A DNA stretch of 64,000 bases, taken from the NCBI RefSeq assembly GCF_026540895.1, contig NZ_JALNUR010000014.1:21168-85167 (forward strand), written 5' to 3'. The notes under the pieces were generated by a model, which saw only the letters and a program-made list of their open reading frames with translations, ran no database searches and was not told the DNA's origin. Position 1 is the stretch's first letter; each line of letters begins with the position of its first letter. The stretch is from Sphingomonas sp. GM_Shp_1. GTDB lineage: Bacteria > Pseudomonadota > Alphaproteobacteria > Sphingomonadales > Sphingomonadaceae. The position numbers and the translations under genes are program-made. Below, in pieces: positions 51,306 to 58,703 of this stretch.

Positions 51306-51624
51306 GCGCGCCCCCTCGAAGCCTCTAAACCATGATCTTCTCCACGAGCCAAGAATGCAAGGTATGTCCGGCACTTGCCCGCTATGCGAATGTCAGCCGC
51401 CGGCACGCAAGATCAGGGACGAAGGATGGCTCCTTCCCGCAGCAGCTGGGCAGAGTTCGTCACGAAATGTTGCGCGAAGCGCTGCTCCCGCTGGGTCGAC
51501 TGCGTTGCAGCTTGTCCGCTTCGATTGGTCCGAACGGCAGCATCCATCGCGATCTGACATCGGCTTGAGCGTCGCGGAACGATTAAAAATGGTAGGTACC
51601 GGGCGTTTCCAGGCGAGCGGTGCC
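51306..51624. other. Intergenic region left of the IS element
   Basis: About 320 bases holding the presumed promoter of the OLD-like gene. A plus-strand frame (51208-51627) crosses it and would be restored in frame beyond the IS, but its content is not protein-like. Confidence 0.4.
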
Positions 51625-51700
51625 TGAGCTGGCCCCCGTTTTGACCGGACGGATTTAAGCCTAAGAAGGAGGCTTGGGGCTATCCCCTGAGCATAGGCTT

Positions 51701-52078
51701 ATGTCCGTATCCGAGATCATCACCGACGGCGGTCGTCGCCGTCAATGGAGCGCGCCTGAGAAGCTGAGGATCGTCGAGGAGACGCTCGATGGTCGCGAGA
51801 GCATATCGGTGGTGGCGCGTCGCAACGGCGTGGCGCCGAACCTGTTGTACCGCTGGCGGCGGCTGATGCTGGAAGGCGGAAGCGTCGCGGTTGCCGGCGA
51901 CGACGACGTGACCAGCAACCGGCAGGTCCGTGAGATGGAGACCCGCATCCGCGAACTGGAGCGCCAGCTCGGCCGCAAGACGCTGGAGGTCGAGATCCTG
52001 AAGGAGGCGCTGGAGCGCTCGCGCCCAAAAAAAGCGAGCTTGCTCATGCACTCGCCGCTGCCGGAGACTATCCGGTGA
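51701..52078 (+). CDS. IS3-family OrfA (transposase DNA-binding subunit)
   Basis: A ~125-residue protein with the HTH of IS3 OrfA: RRRQWSAPEKLRIVEETLDG and VVARRNGVAPNLLYRWRRLM. A leucine-zipper-like helix follows (RIRELERQLGRKTLEVEILK). The frame opens at TTG 51674. Near the end the run AAAAAAAG (52027-52034) is a classical -1 slippery site that fuses OrfA to OrfB. Confidence 0.9.
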   Translation: MSVSEIITDGGRRRQWSAPEKLRIVEETLDGRESISVVARRNGVAPNLLYRWRRLMLEGGSVAVAGDDDVTSNRQVREMETRIRELERQLGRKTLEVEILKEALERSRPKKASLLMHSPLPETIR

Positions 52079-52908
52079 GCCTGGTCGCCAGCACGCTCGG
52101 CGTCGGTCGCTCAACCGTGTACGACCGCCTGACCGGCAGCACCAGGACGCGTGGGCCTTACACCAAGGCCGGCGACGCGGATTTGCTCCCCCGCATCCGT
52201 CAGATCGCCGCGCAGCGGCCGACATACGGCTACCGCCGCATCGCGGCGGTCCTCAATCGACAGCAACGCGCCGAAAGGCTCGCGCCGGTCAATCACAAGC
52301 GCGTCTACCGCATCATGGCGGCGGACCGCCTGCTGCTGGCGCGGCGTTACACCGAACGGGCCGACTATGGCCATGACGGCGTCGTGGTGGCGATCCGCTC
52401 GAACCTGCGCTGGTGCTCGGACGGCTTCGAGTTCACCTGCTGGAACGGCGAGGTCGTGCGCGGCGCTTTCATCATCGATGCCCACGACCGCGAGATCATC
52501 GCCTGGCGTGCGGTCGCCAATGCCGGCATCAGCGGCTCGGACGTGCGCGACATCATGCTGGAAGCCGTGGAAGCCCGCTTCGGCGGAATGCGCGCGTCCG
52601 GGCCGCTCGAGATGCTGTCCGATAACGGCGCGGCCTATACCGCCCGCGAAACCCGCACCTTTGCCCGGCAGCTGGGCCTCAAACCCTGCTTCACCCCCGT
52701 CCGCAGCCCGCCGTCCAACGGCATCTCGGAGGCCTTCGTTCATACGCTGAAGCGCGATTACGTCCGCGTCTCGCCGCTACCCGATGCTCCCACCGCGTTG
52801 ACATCGCTTGCCGGATGGATCGAGGACTACAACGACAACCACCCACATTCAGGGCTCAAAATGCGTTCGCCGCGCGAGCATCGCGCATTGGTTTCTGCAA
52901 CCGCTTGA
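52075..52908 (+). CDS. IS3-family OrfB (DDE transposase, IS2 group)
   Basis: A 277-residue transposase domain with an rve core. DDE residues lie in AFIIDAHDREIIAW, MLSDNGAAYTARET and SPPSNGISEAFVHTLKRDYV. RPTYGYRRIAAVLNRQ and KRVYRIMAADRLLL match IS2 OrfB closely. The functional protein is expected to be OrfAB, made by -1 frameshifting at 52027-52034; reading back from OrfB in the -1 frame gives PKKSELAHALAAAGDYPVSL without a stop. DDE residues are intact, so it may be active. Confidence 0.93.
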   Translation: MSLVASTLGVGRSTVYDRLTGSTRTRGPYTKAGDADLLPRIRQIAAQRPTYGYRRIAAVLNRQQRAERLAPVNHKRVYRIMAADRLLLARRYTERADYGHDGVVVAIRSNLRWCSDGFEFTCWNGEVVRGAFIIDAHDREIIAWRAVANAGISGSDVRDIMLEAVEARFGGMRASGPLEMLSDNGAAYTARETRTFARQLGLKPCFTPVRSPPSNGISEAFVHTLKRDYVRVSPLPDAPTALTSLAGWIEDYNDNHPHSGLKMRSPREHRALVSATA

Positions 52909-53015
52909 ACCCGTCCGGCCAAACGGGGGCCAGATCAGTGCCGAACGTCCGCGCATGAGTTGTCCCGGGTCAACGACGGGGCTACATGCAATCTTCAGAT
53001 TGGAGAGGAGCGAAG

Positions 53016-53609
53016 ATGAGCAGGGATGATGGACCGCTGGCCCACGCCTGGGCTTACTTCAACCTCCATGCCAGCCAACGCATCACCATCTTCAATTATT
53101 TCGTGGTGTTCTCCGGCATTCTCACCACCGGGCTGGCCGCCGCGATCCAGGCGCCGCCGCGCCTAGCGGTAGTCGGCGTTGCGCTGGGCTTGCTGTTGTG
53201 CCTGCTTTCATTCCTGTTTTGGCAACTCGACCGCCGTACTTCCTTTCTTATCAAGCACGCCGAAGACGCCATTAAGCTGCAGGAGCCCGTCGGTGCCCGA
53301 CTGATGACCGAGGAGGTCGTTAAGACCGCGGATGCGAAGAAGGACGAGGGGTTGTGGACGTACGGGAAGGTGTTCCGCTCCATCTTCCTGGTGATGGCGA
53401 TCGTGGGCTTGGCGGGCGCGATCGTGTCAGGGCTGCGCGGATCGGGCAGGCTGTCGTGGGAAGACCCGAAGCCGCCACGGCAACTAGCACGGCCCGATTA
53501 TAATGGCGAGCCGGCGCCCGTCCAGTCGAGCCCCCGCGAAACTGACGTCTCAGCGCCCGAAGTCCGAACCCCAGAGAGACCCGGCAACGCCGAGCGCCAG
53601 ACGAGATAA
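53016..53609 (+). CDS. Membrane protein with three predicted helices, unknown function
   Basis: A 197-residue protein starting at 53016 (GAGGAG 5 bases upstream). Predicted helices are at ~18-39 (ITIFNYFVVFSGILTTGLAA), ~44-66 (LGLLLCLLSFLFWQL) and ~120-142 (IFLVMAIVGLAGAIVSGL), with a hydrophilic Pro/Glu-rich tail. The N-terminal pattern HAWAYFNLHASQRITIFNYF resembles small membrane proteins found in defence islands, but I cannot name the family. It lies between the IS and the QueC-like operon and converges on it. It could be a membrane effector or simply unrelated cargo. Confidence 0.65.
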   Translation: MSRDDGPLAHAWAYFNLHASQRITIFNYFVVFSGILTTGLAAAIQAPPRLAVVGVALGLLLCLLSFLFWQLDRRTSFLIKHAEDAIKLQEPVGARLMTEEVVKTADAKKDEGLWTYGKVFRSIFLVMAIVGLAGAIVSGLRGSGRLSWEDPKPPRQLARPDYNGEPAPVQSSPRETDVSAPEVRTPERPGNAERQTR

Positions 53610-53669
53610 GCGGTCGACCAGTCGTTCCCCGCCCGCTCATCGACTTCGGGTACGTGACGTAGGAACGGG

Positions 53670-54245
53670 TCAGAAGCCAAGCGCGGCCTTGACTGTGGCG
53701 TGCTTGCGGCAGCCGCCGCACTGGCCGCAGGCCCATTCTCCTGTGTGACACGAGAACGTCCAGCCGAGCAGACTGTGGGGAGCGTTCGATCGCCTCGCCA
53801 GCGCGAGCGTCTGCTCGGCGGCGGCCGGTGCACGCAACTCGATAGCGGCCTGGGTCCTGAGCACGCCGCGCATAGCGCGCAGGAAGCGCGCGCGGCCATC
53901 GGGATGCTGGCGGTCCGTGCGCACCGTCCCGACCGTTATCTCTACGGCGCCGCGCTGGGCATAGTACATCGCCGCAAGCGTGATCAGCATCTGGTTTCGG
54001 AATGGCCAGAATTCCGGGGCCGCCCCCTCGGCGGTGCCTCCCGCCATAAGTCCTCCTCCAAACGGGCGTAGATCCGCCGTGTGGACGTCGAGGGGCAGAT
54101 CAAGCGCCTCTGCGATAGATCTGCAGGCGCGGAGCTCGCCCTTCGCCGGAATCTGGCCGTAGTCGACGAAGGCGAGACGATCCGGACGCTCGAGCCATGC
54201 GATGCAGGTGGAGTCGATCCCGCCAGAGAAAAGCAGGACTCTCAT
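53670..54245 (-). CDS. QueC-like ATP-dependent 7-deazaguanine enzyme
   Basis: A 191-residue PP-loop enzyme. SGGIDS (7-12) is the ATP loop, FRNQMLITLAAMYYAQRGA matches the QueC core, and a zinc site of four cysteines (166, 173, 176, 179 in SCHTGEWACGQCGGC) closes the protein; the first spacing is 6 residues instead of the usual 8. QueC proper turns 7-carboxy-7-deazaguanine into preQ0. This copy is shorter than housekeeping QueC (~230) and is last in an operon with PfkB-like, small and OGG-like genes, not with queD or queE, so a conflict-system role is more likely. It overlaps the PfkB-like gene by four bases. Confidence 0.85.
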   Translation of the reverse strand: MRVLLFSGGIDSTCIAWLERPDRLAFVDYGQIPAKGELRACRSIAEALDLPLDVHTADLRPFGGGLMAGGTAEGAAPEFWPFRNQMLITLAAMYYAQRGAVEITVGTVRTDRQHPDGRARFLRAMRGVLRTQAAIELRAPAAAEQTLALARRSNAPHSLLGWTFSCHTGEWACGQCGGCRKHATVKAALGF

Positions 54246-55381
54246 TCCGGCAGCCAGGAAGCTTCGTAGATCGCTTGGGTCAGATCATTAACCGCCCGCA
54301 CTCCGGGCACCTCCGCGAGCGGCTCAGCGCAACCGGACTCGGCAAAAATGACGGCAGAGTGACCCTGCAGAGATCTATGTCGCGCCACGGCCAGCGCCGT
54401 CTGACGATCCTGCACACAGATGAGAATGGCCGCGTCGGATGTTATGGGCAGCGAATCGTCCGCCATCAGCTTGGCTAGCGCAACCAGCTCGACCTCAGCG
54501 ACGCCGAGGCGGTCAATCGCGTCTCGAACGGTCGCTGCGAACCAAGCGGCGGCGACCGTGTCGAGCGCAGCCACCAGGATCAAGCGCTCGACGCCCGAAC
54601 TGCGACGCGGCGCCAACGCGGGCAGCAATCGCGGAAACGGCAAGGCAGCGGTGGCGACGTACGCTGCGGTATGGCGTGATGCGCGATCGGCCGCGGAGGC
54701 CGGGCTCATGCCGCCGAACCATTCATGGGCGAAGACGGCGGAGAACACGTCCCCCGATCCGATCTTGTAGTTCGAGTGCGATGCGTAGGCGGGAATGCGC
54801 TGCTGCTGATCACCCGAGAACACGTGTGCGCCGTTTGGACCGTCCTTGACGACCACCACCTCGGCGCCTTCGGAGGCGAGCACGGCTCGCGCGGCAGCCT
54901 CGATTCCCTCGGCGCCCGTTGAAGCGAGCGCCTCGCCCGCGTTCAGGACAATGGCCAGCCGCTCAGCGGCTCCGCCGCCATCGCGGAAGTTCAGGAACGC
55001 TGCTCCCTGTGGATCAAACACCGCCTGCGCGGCCTGTACGATGAATTGTCCTTCGGCGCAGCCGAACCGCAGCACGCTTTGACCGGCCACCAGCCGCTCA
55101 GCTTGTCGGGGAAAGCCCGTCGGCGTCTGAACGGGCCGTGCCAGTGGGAACAAGTAAGCGAACTCGATGCGCTCCGACGATGCGCTTGGTCGGCAGTCGA
55201 TACCGTACGGACGGAAGTTCGCCTCCAGGTCCCCCCAGAGCGCCGGGGGATGGAAGGTGTGCAACTCGATGTCGCTCCGCAGGGACGATAGTCCGAGCGC
55301 CGCTCGCCCAGCCGACCCAAGCAGCTGTCTCGTTGGGGGCGTGACGCAGGTTTCGAGGTAGACGCCCCCGGCCACGATCAT
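54242..55381 (-). CDS. PfkB-like kinase fused to a Rossmann-like C-terminal domain
   Basis: A 379-residue two-domain protein. Residues 1-255 show a ribokinase/PfkB fold: an N-terminal MIVAGGVYLETCV strand, EVVVVKDGPNGAHVFSG and the anion-hole/catalytic base motif KIGSGDVFSAVFAH with Asp211. Residues ~262-379 (LILVAALDTVAAAWFAATVR, SDAAILICVQDRQTALAVAR) form a separate alpha/beta domain that recalls nucleoside deoxyribosyltransferases only in general layout; I cannot assign it. A nucleoside or nucleobase substrate is likely from context. Coupled to QueC-like by a 4-base overlap. Confidence 0.75.
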   Translation of the reverse strand: MIVAGGVYLETCVTPPTRQLLGSAGRAALGLSSLRSDIELHTFHPPALWGDLEANFRPYGIDCRPSASSERIEFAYLFPLARPVQTPTGFPRQAERLVAGQSVLRFGCAEGQFIVQAAQAVFDPQGAAFLNFRDGGGAAERLAIVLNAGEALASTGAEGIEAAARAVLASEGAEVVVVKDGPNGAHVFSGDQQQRIPAYASHSNYKIGSGDVFSAVFAHEWFGGMSPASAADRASRHTAAYVATAALPFPRLLPALAPRRSSGVERLILVAALDTVAAAWFAATVRDAIDRLGVAEVELVALAKLMADDSLPITSDAAILICVQDRQTALAVARHRSLQGHSAVIFAESGCAEPLAEVPGVRAVNDLTQAIYEASWLPE

Positions 55382-55390
55382 CGGATCACG

Positions 55391-55729
55391 TCACTGCTTA
55401 ACTACGGTCACGTCGATGCGCCCGCCGGACACGGCATCAGTATAGGCACGGTAATCGACGCCGTCCTCGAGGCACCGGATCAGCACGTCGAGATTCGGGA
55501 TGCCCGTCAGCGAGCCCACGACGGTGCCGGCGGTCAGGTCGAACAGGACGACCCGCGGCGGCGAGGAGGTGCGGTCGAGCTTGACCTCGAGCCAGGTTCC
55601 GGGACCGATGCCGGAAGCCGGGCTGGTGATGACGGCCCGCAGCTTGACCGGACAGTCATCGGCGCCGCCGCCCGAGTGAGTCGGGCGCGCTTTTCGTCTG
55701 ATGGAGTTGGTCGTTGATGAGCCGCCCAT
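55391..55729 (-). CDS. Small Met-Gly-Gly protein of the nucleobase locus, unknown function
   Basis: A 112-residue protein. The start at 55729 (MGGSSTTNSIRRKARPTHSG) has AAAGG 6 bases upstream. After a flexible, basic, Gly-Gly-starting leader of ~27 residues there is a compact beta-rich domain (LRAVITSPASGIGPGTWLEV, RVVLFDLTAGTVVGSLTGIP, DGVDYRAYTDAVSGGRIDVT). No family recognised. After Met removal the N-terminus would be a free glycine. It lies between the OGG-like gene (45 bases) and the PfkB-like gene (9 bases), so it belongs to the operon. Confidence 0.65.
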   Translation of the reverse strand: MGGSSTTNSIRRKARPTHSGGGADDCPVKLRAVITSPASGIGPGTWLEVKLDRTSSPPRVVLFDLTAGTVVGSLTGIPNLDVLIRCLEDGVDYRAYTDAVSGGRIDVTVVKQ

Positions 55730-55774
55730 AGCAAGCCTTTCGTCCAGAAAGTGTCCGATATCTACCGCAAAGTG

Positions 55775-56545
55775 TCAACGGACCGAATGGCGGCTCGGCG
55801 TTTTGCGGATCTCACTCCAGATAACCGCGTCTAGCACCGACGGTTTTACGTCGAGCGCCTTGGAGAAGCACAAGAAGCGCGCCTCGAGCGCCTCGTAGTC
55901 CCGCGGCAGGCTGATCTCTCTGGGGAACACGCGCATGTTGGTGCAAGCGCGAATTAGATGCACGTCAATGATTGCCACCTCGTCAGAGCCGAGGCAGTTG
56001 CGGACGATCCAAGAAGCGGTCTTCGGACCGACCCCCTCGATCGTCATCAGGGCTTTCCGCAAGGCACCTGCGCTCAAACCTGACAGGTCGTTCAGCGCGA
56101 AGAAGGCCAGCATGCCGGCCAGACGCCGGGCGCGCTGGTTTGGAAACCTGTAACGGGTCGGCCGGCCGTCGACGAGTAGCGGCTCCGTGAGCCAACGTCT
56201 GATGCAGGTTTCGTCAATGAGGGGCGCTCCCGGCTCGAACAGCCCGTGCGCCTCCATTCGGACGAATGCCGCCTGGTTCACCTCGTAGCGGATCCCGTAT
56301 CCACCGAGCAGGCAGAACGCGACCTCGCGGACGAGGTCGTCGTTTCCGGCGACGTAGTCCGGATTGTCGCCCTCCCATTGGCACCGCACGGCCCAGTATG
56401 CGGGCGTGTTGAAGTAATCGGGAGAGCCCCAAGCGACGCCCGGCACGACCTCGGCGTCGGACGCAGGTAGCCGCACAAGCCGCGCATTGGCGCCGACCCC
56501 AGCCCACGCCTCCTGAAAACTGCTTGGTTCCGGTAAATAATTCAT
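55775..56545 (-). CDS. OGG-like DNA glycosylase/lyase (HhH-GPD)
   Basis: A 256-residue base-excision-type enzyme. The helix-hairpin-helix is MTIEGVGPKTASWIVRN and the catalytic pair is Lys175 and Asp194 (AIIDVHLIRAC), spaced by 19 residues exactly as Lys249 and Asp268 of human OGG1. The N-terminal region (~1-95) is short and lacks the usual TATA-like sheet sequence. This is the first gene of the minus-strand operon; its start is 10 bases from an 18-bp palindrome. OGG-type enzymes are known accessory proteins in type IV CBASS; removal of a modified guanine is the natural guess here. Confidence 0.85.
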   Translation of the reverse strand: MNYLPEPSSFQEAWAGVGANARLVRLPASDAEVVPGVAWGSPDYFNTPAYWAVRCQWEGDNPDYVAGNDDLVREVAFCLLGGYGIRYEVNQAAFVRMEAHGLFEPGAPLIDETCIRRWLTEPLLVDGRPTRYRFPNQRARRLAGMLAFFALNDLSGLSAGALRKALMTIEGVGPKTASWIVRNCLGSDEVAIIDVHLIRACTNMRVFPREISLPRDYEALEARFLCFSKALDVKPSVLDAVIWSEIRKTPSRHSVR

Positions 56546-56554
56546 TCGACAGCT

Positions 56555-56572
56555 GTTGCAGATATCTGCAAC
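56555..56572. promoter_or_regulatory. Operator 1 of the nucleobase locus
   Basis: GTTGCAGATATCTGCAAC is a perfect 18-bp palindrome between the divergent OGG-like and HTH genes, 10 and 12 bases from their starts. Confidence 0.8.
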
Positions 56573-56583
56573 AAACGCAATTG

Positions 56584-56883
56584 ATGAACCAGCCGTTGAG
56601 TCACTTGCGCTTTCTTAGCCTTGCCGAGCGCCTTGGGGGCGGCAACGCCGAACTGGCCGCTGCGCTTGGCGTCGACCGCACCATGGCGTGGCGCCTCAGA
56701 TCCGGCAAGGTGAAGAAGGTGCACAAATACATCGCGATCTTAGAGAAATGCGTGGACAGAGCAGAAGGTGACTCATTGGACCGGGTGTTTGACGATCTGA
56801 TTACTTGGTCGCGCCAATCGCCCGACGTGCGCGCCGTGGTAACGTCGCTGCACAGTATGTTGCAGAATAATGCAACGTCATGA
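56584..56883 (+). CDS. Small HTH regulator of the nucleobase locus
   Basis: A 99-residue protein starting at 56584 (MNQPLSHLRFLSLAERLGGG). The helix-turn-helix is NAELAAALGVDRTMAWRLRS followed by a basic GKVKKVHKY helix, an XRE-like arrangement. There is no ribosome site and the ATG is only 12 bases after a palindrome, so the mRNA may be leaderless. It stands between two copies of the same palindrome and most probably binds both, repressing the minus operon and the TGT-like gene. Confidence 0.75.
   Translation: MNQPLSHLRFLSLAERLGGGNAELAAALGVDRTMAWRLRSGKVKKVHKYIAILEKCVDRAEGDSLDRVFDDLITWSRQSPDVRAVVTSLHSMLQNNATS
56859..56876. promoter_or_regulatory. Operator 2 of the nucleobase locus
   Basis: GTTGCAGAATAATGCAAC has the same arms as operator 1 (GTTGCA, 6 bases, TGCAAC). 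It lies in the last codons of the HTH gene, 50 bases before the TGT-like gene. Confidence 0.75.
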
Positions 56884-56926
56884 TGCGCGCAATTGACTCC
56901 GCCATGAAGGCGGGCACAGTCGGACC

Positions 56927-57934
56927 ATGAAGGTGCAGGCACGCAGAAGGGAGATCAGGCTCGGTTCGGTGATCCTGCCCACGCCTCTCGTGGTTCCGTC
57001 CTTCTCCAGCCGGGCGAAGCCGCCCACGCCGCTGAGCGAAATCGTGAGGGGCGCGATGCCGACGATCGTAGGCCCGGTGCTCATCAGCGCTTACGACGTC
57101 GCACACGAACCAGAGCTCAGTGGGTTCGACTTCCGCCAAGAGATCGTCTCTGCTGCCCCGACGTTCGTGCTGATGGACAGCGGAGGCTATGAATCTCTCT
57201 GGAACCGGAAGGCTCGGCAGGCGAAGCTGGTCGAGGGCAGCGATGCCCGGAGCTGGTCGCGTGAACTTCACCGGCGCGTCCTGTCGAAGTGGCCGATCGA
57301 CCTACCGACGATCGCCGTCACTTTTGACACTCCCGAACGCGGGTCGGGTTCTCTCGAGAGACAGATCGCGGCGGGACTGGAACTTGCGGCACGCTATCCG
57401 TACATGTCCGTGGAACTGCTAATCAAGCCGCCTCAGCCCAGCCGGCAACCATTCCTAGATGCAGCGCAGATCGCGCCACATGCTAAGGAGCTAGGCAAGT
57501 TCGCGATGATTGGCGTAACGGAAGATGAGATCGGTCCATCGATGACCACGCGCCTAACCTTCCTTTCCCAGTTGCGTACGACCCTGGAGGATGCGGGGCT
57601 GGAAGTTCCTATCCACGTCTTTGGCGGTCTGGAGCCGATTATGACGCCACTTTACTTCTTGGCGGGCGCAGACGTCTTCGACGGCCTTTCCTGGCTCCGA
57701 TACGCCTATTCGGATGGACGGAGCGTCTACGCAAAAAGCGTCGTTGCATCCGATTATCCGAACGATCTGGGTCCGGATGCATATCAGGAGATGCGTCGGC
57801 GCAACGTGCGTACGTTGACCGATCTGCAGATTTCAATGCAACAGTATCTCCTCAAGCGCGACGTGGCAGTCTTCGGTCCGGCAGCGCATCGCCTGACGGC
57901 GACCTGGGCCGCAGCGTTCGAAGAGACGCTCTGA
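56927..57934 (+). CDS. TGT-like (queuine tRNA-ribosyltransferase superfamily) protein
   Basis: A 335-residue TIM-barrel protein related to tRNA-guanine transglycosylase. The base-binding Asp lies in FVLMDSGGYESL (Asp84) and the nucleophile region is FLAGADVFDGLSW (Asp249, Asp252), with IHVFGGLEPIMTPLYF before it. The protein has no cysteine at all, so the CxCxxC...H zinc site of tRNA-acting TGT is absent; this suggests DNA, a free nucleotide or a protein-bound base as substrate. DpdA of DNA-deazaguanine systems and the TGT-like proteins of type IV CBASS are the closest comparisons I can name. Confidence 0.8.
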   Translation: MKVQARRREIRLGSVILPTPLVVPSFSSRAKPPTPLSEIVRGAMPTIVGPVLISAYDVAHEPELSGFDFRQEIVSAAPTFVLMDSGGYESLWNRKARQAKLVEGSDARSWSRELHRRVLSKWPIDLPTIAVTFDTPERGSGSLERQIAAGLELAARYPYMSVELLIKPPQPSRQPFLDAAQIAPHAKELGKFAMIGVTEDEIGPSMTTRLTFLSQLRTTLEDAGLEVPIHVFGGLEPIMTPLYFLAGADVFDGLSWLRYAYSDGRSVYAKSVVASDYPNDLGPDAYQEMRRRNVRTLTDLQISMQQYLLKRDVAVFGPAAHRLTATWAAAFEETL

Positions 57935-58133
57935 CTTTCGGCCCCTCCGCCTGCCCTGCCCGTTGCCTCAAGGAACGGCAGCTTTCCGCGATTGCCGCCA
58001 AAAGTCAGAAAGGCCGTTGTCCCCCCAAGACCTTCCGGTCCGCACTTACCCGAACCTCGTCACCAAACCCAGCAATGCCCTCTTTGACGCGTGCACCTGC
58101 CATGAGCAAACGCCCTTTTGCGAAAGGAGGCGA
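57935..58133. other. Intergenic region after the TGT-like gene
   Basis: About 200 bases with a weak hairpin (CTGCCCGTT / AACGGCAG, ~57954-57980) but no gene and no clear terminator. Confidence 0.35.
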
Positions 58134-58634
58134 TCATGCCAGTTTATGCACGCTGAAGAAATCTGCGTTCGCGGCCTCGGCAAACTTCGCCCCCATCCGA
58201 CGCGCCAGCCAGGCATCCGCTCGCGCGATGCCGTCGACCATATCCTCCGCCGGCTTGCCGTCAATGTGGACCAGTTCGCGCGGCGACATTCGGAAATGCC
58301 CGCGCGATTCTTGCCGGGGCAGGATCACGGCGCGGTTGCCCGCCTTGCTCAGCCAGAAGCGGCAGTCGGTCTGGACGTAGCAGCCCTCGTCTCGCGGCAG
58401 GTAGACCGTGATCCCGGTCCGCCCGAACCGACCATCCGCGGTGATCCCGAACTCCAGCGCGACGACGTCGGTGCCGGATAGCGCCGCCGTCCGCGCCATC
58501 TGGGCGCGCCCTTCCTGGTCGAGCGCCTCACCACCCGTGACGACGACGCCGTCTTTCAGCTTGCGGTTGCCGAGCAGAAGCCGGGTCGCCGCAACGGTGT
58601 AGGCGCGGAGGATGGCGTCGTCGTGGTGGGTCAT
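58134..58634 (-). CDS. Hypothetical protein of the element's right cluster
   Basis: A 166-residue protein starting at 58634 (MTHHDDAILRAYTVAATRLL) with AGGAG 9 bases upstream. It begins with a helix and continues as an alpha/beta protein (VVALEFGITADGRFGRTGIT, CRFWLSKAGNRAVILPRQES). No family recognised. It is the last of four consecutive minus-strand genes that close the element and probably form one transcription unit. Confidence 0.6.
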   Translation of the reverse strand: MTHHDDAILRAYTVAATRLLLGNRKLKDGVVVTGGEALDQEGRAQMARTAALSGTDVVALEFGITADGRFGRTGITVYLPRDEGCYVQTDCRFWLSKAGNRAVILPRQESRGHFRMSPRELVHIDGKPAEDMVDGIARADAWLARRMGAKFAEAANADFFSVHKLA

Positions 58635-58703
58635 GGTCGCTTACTCCTGTTTTCATCCCGCAATCCGGGATCGCCTTCATCTCCTTCCCCTCAGGGCGGG
58701 TGG

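Larger units (their letters stand above)
51625..52937 (+). mobile_element. IS3-family insertion sequence (IS2 group), intact
   Basis: The 1313-bp element has imperfect terminal inverted repeats: left TGAGCTGGCCCCCGTTTTGA, right (inverted) TGATCTGGCCCCCGTTTGGC, both continuing with CCGGACGG. The 5-bp target duplication GTGCC lies at 51620-51624 and 52938-52942. It encodes orfA and orfB joined by a frameshift window. Intact ends and identical target copies point to a recent insertion. Confidence 0.93.

Noticed and set aside
51208..53029. A reading frame split by the IS element that would be continuous if the IS were removed
   Set aside because: Removing the IS and one target copy does restore the frame, but its content is not protein-like, its 5' part is antisense to the OLD-like gene and no ribosome site is present.
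53670..54245. Qat system (QatABCD)
   Set aside because: A QueC-like protein is present, but no TatD-like nuclease or Qat-type ATPase neighbour is seen; TGT-like and OGG-like partners fit type IV CBASS accessory genes better.
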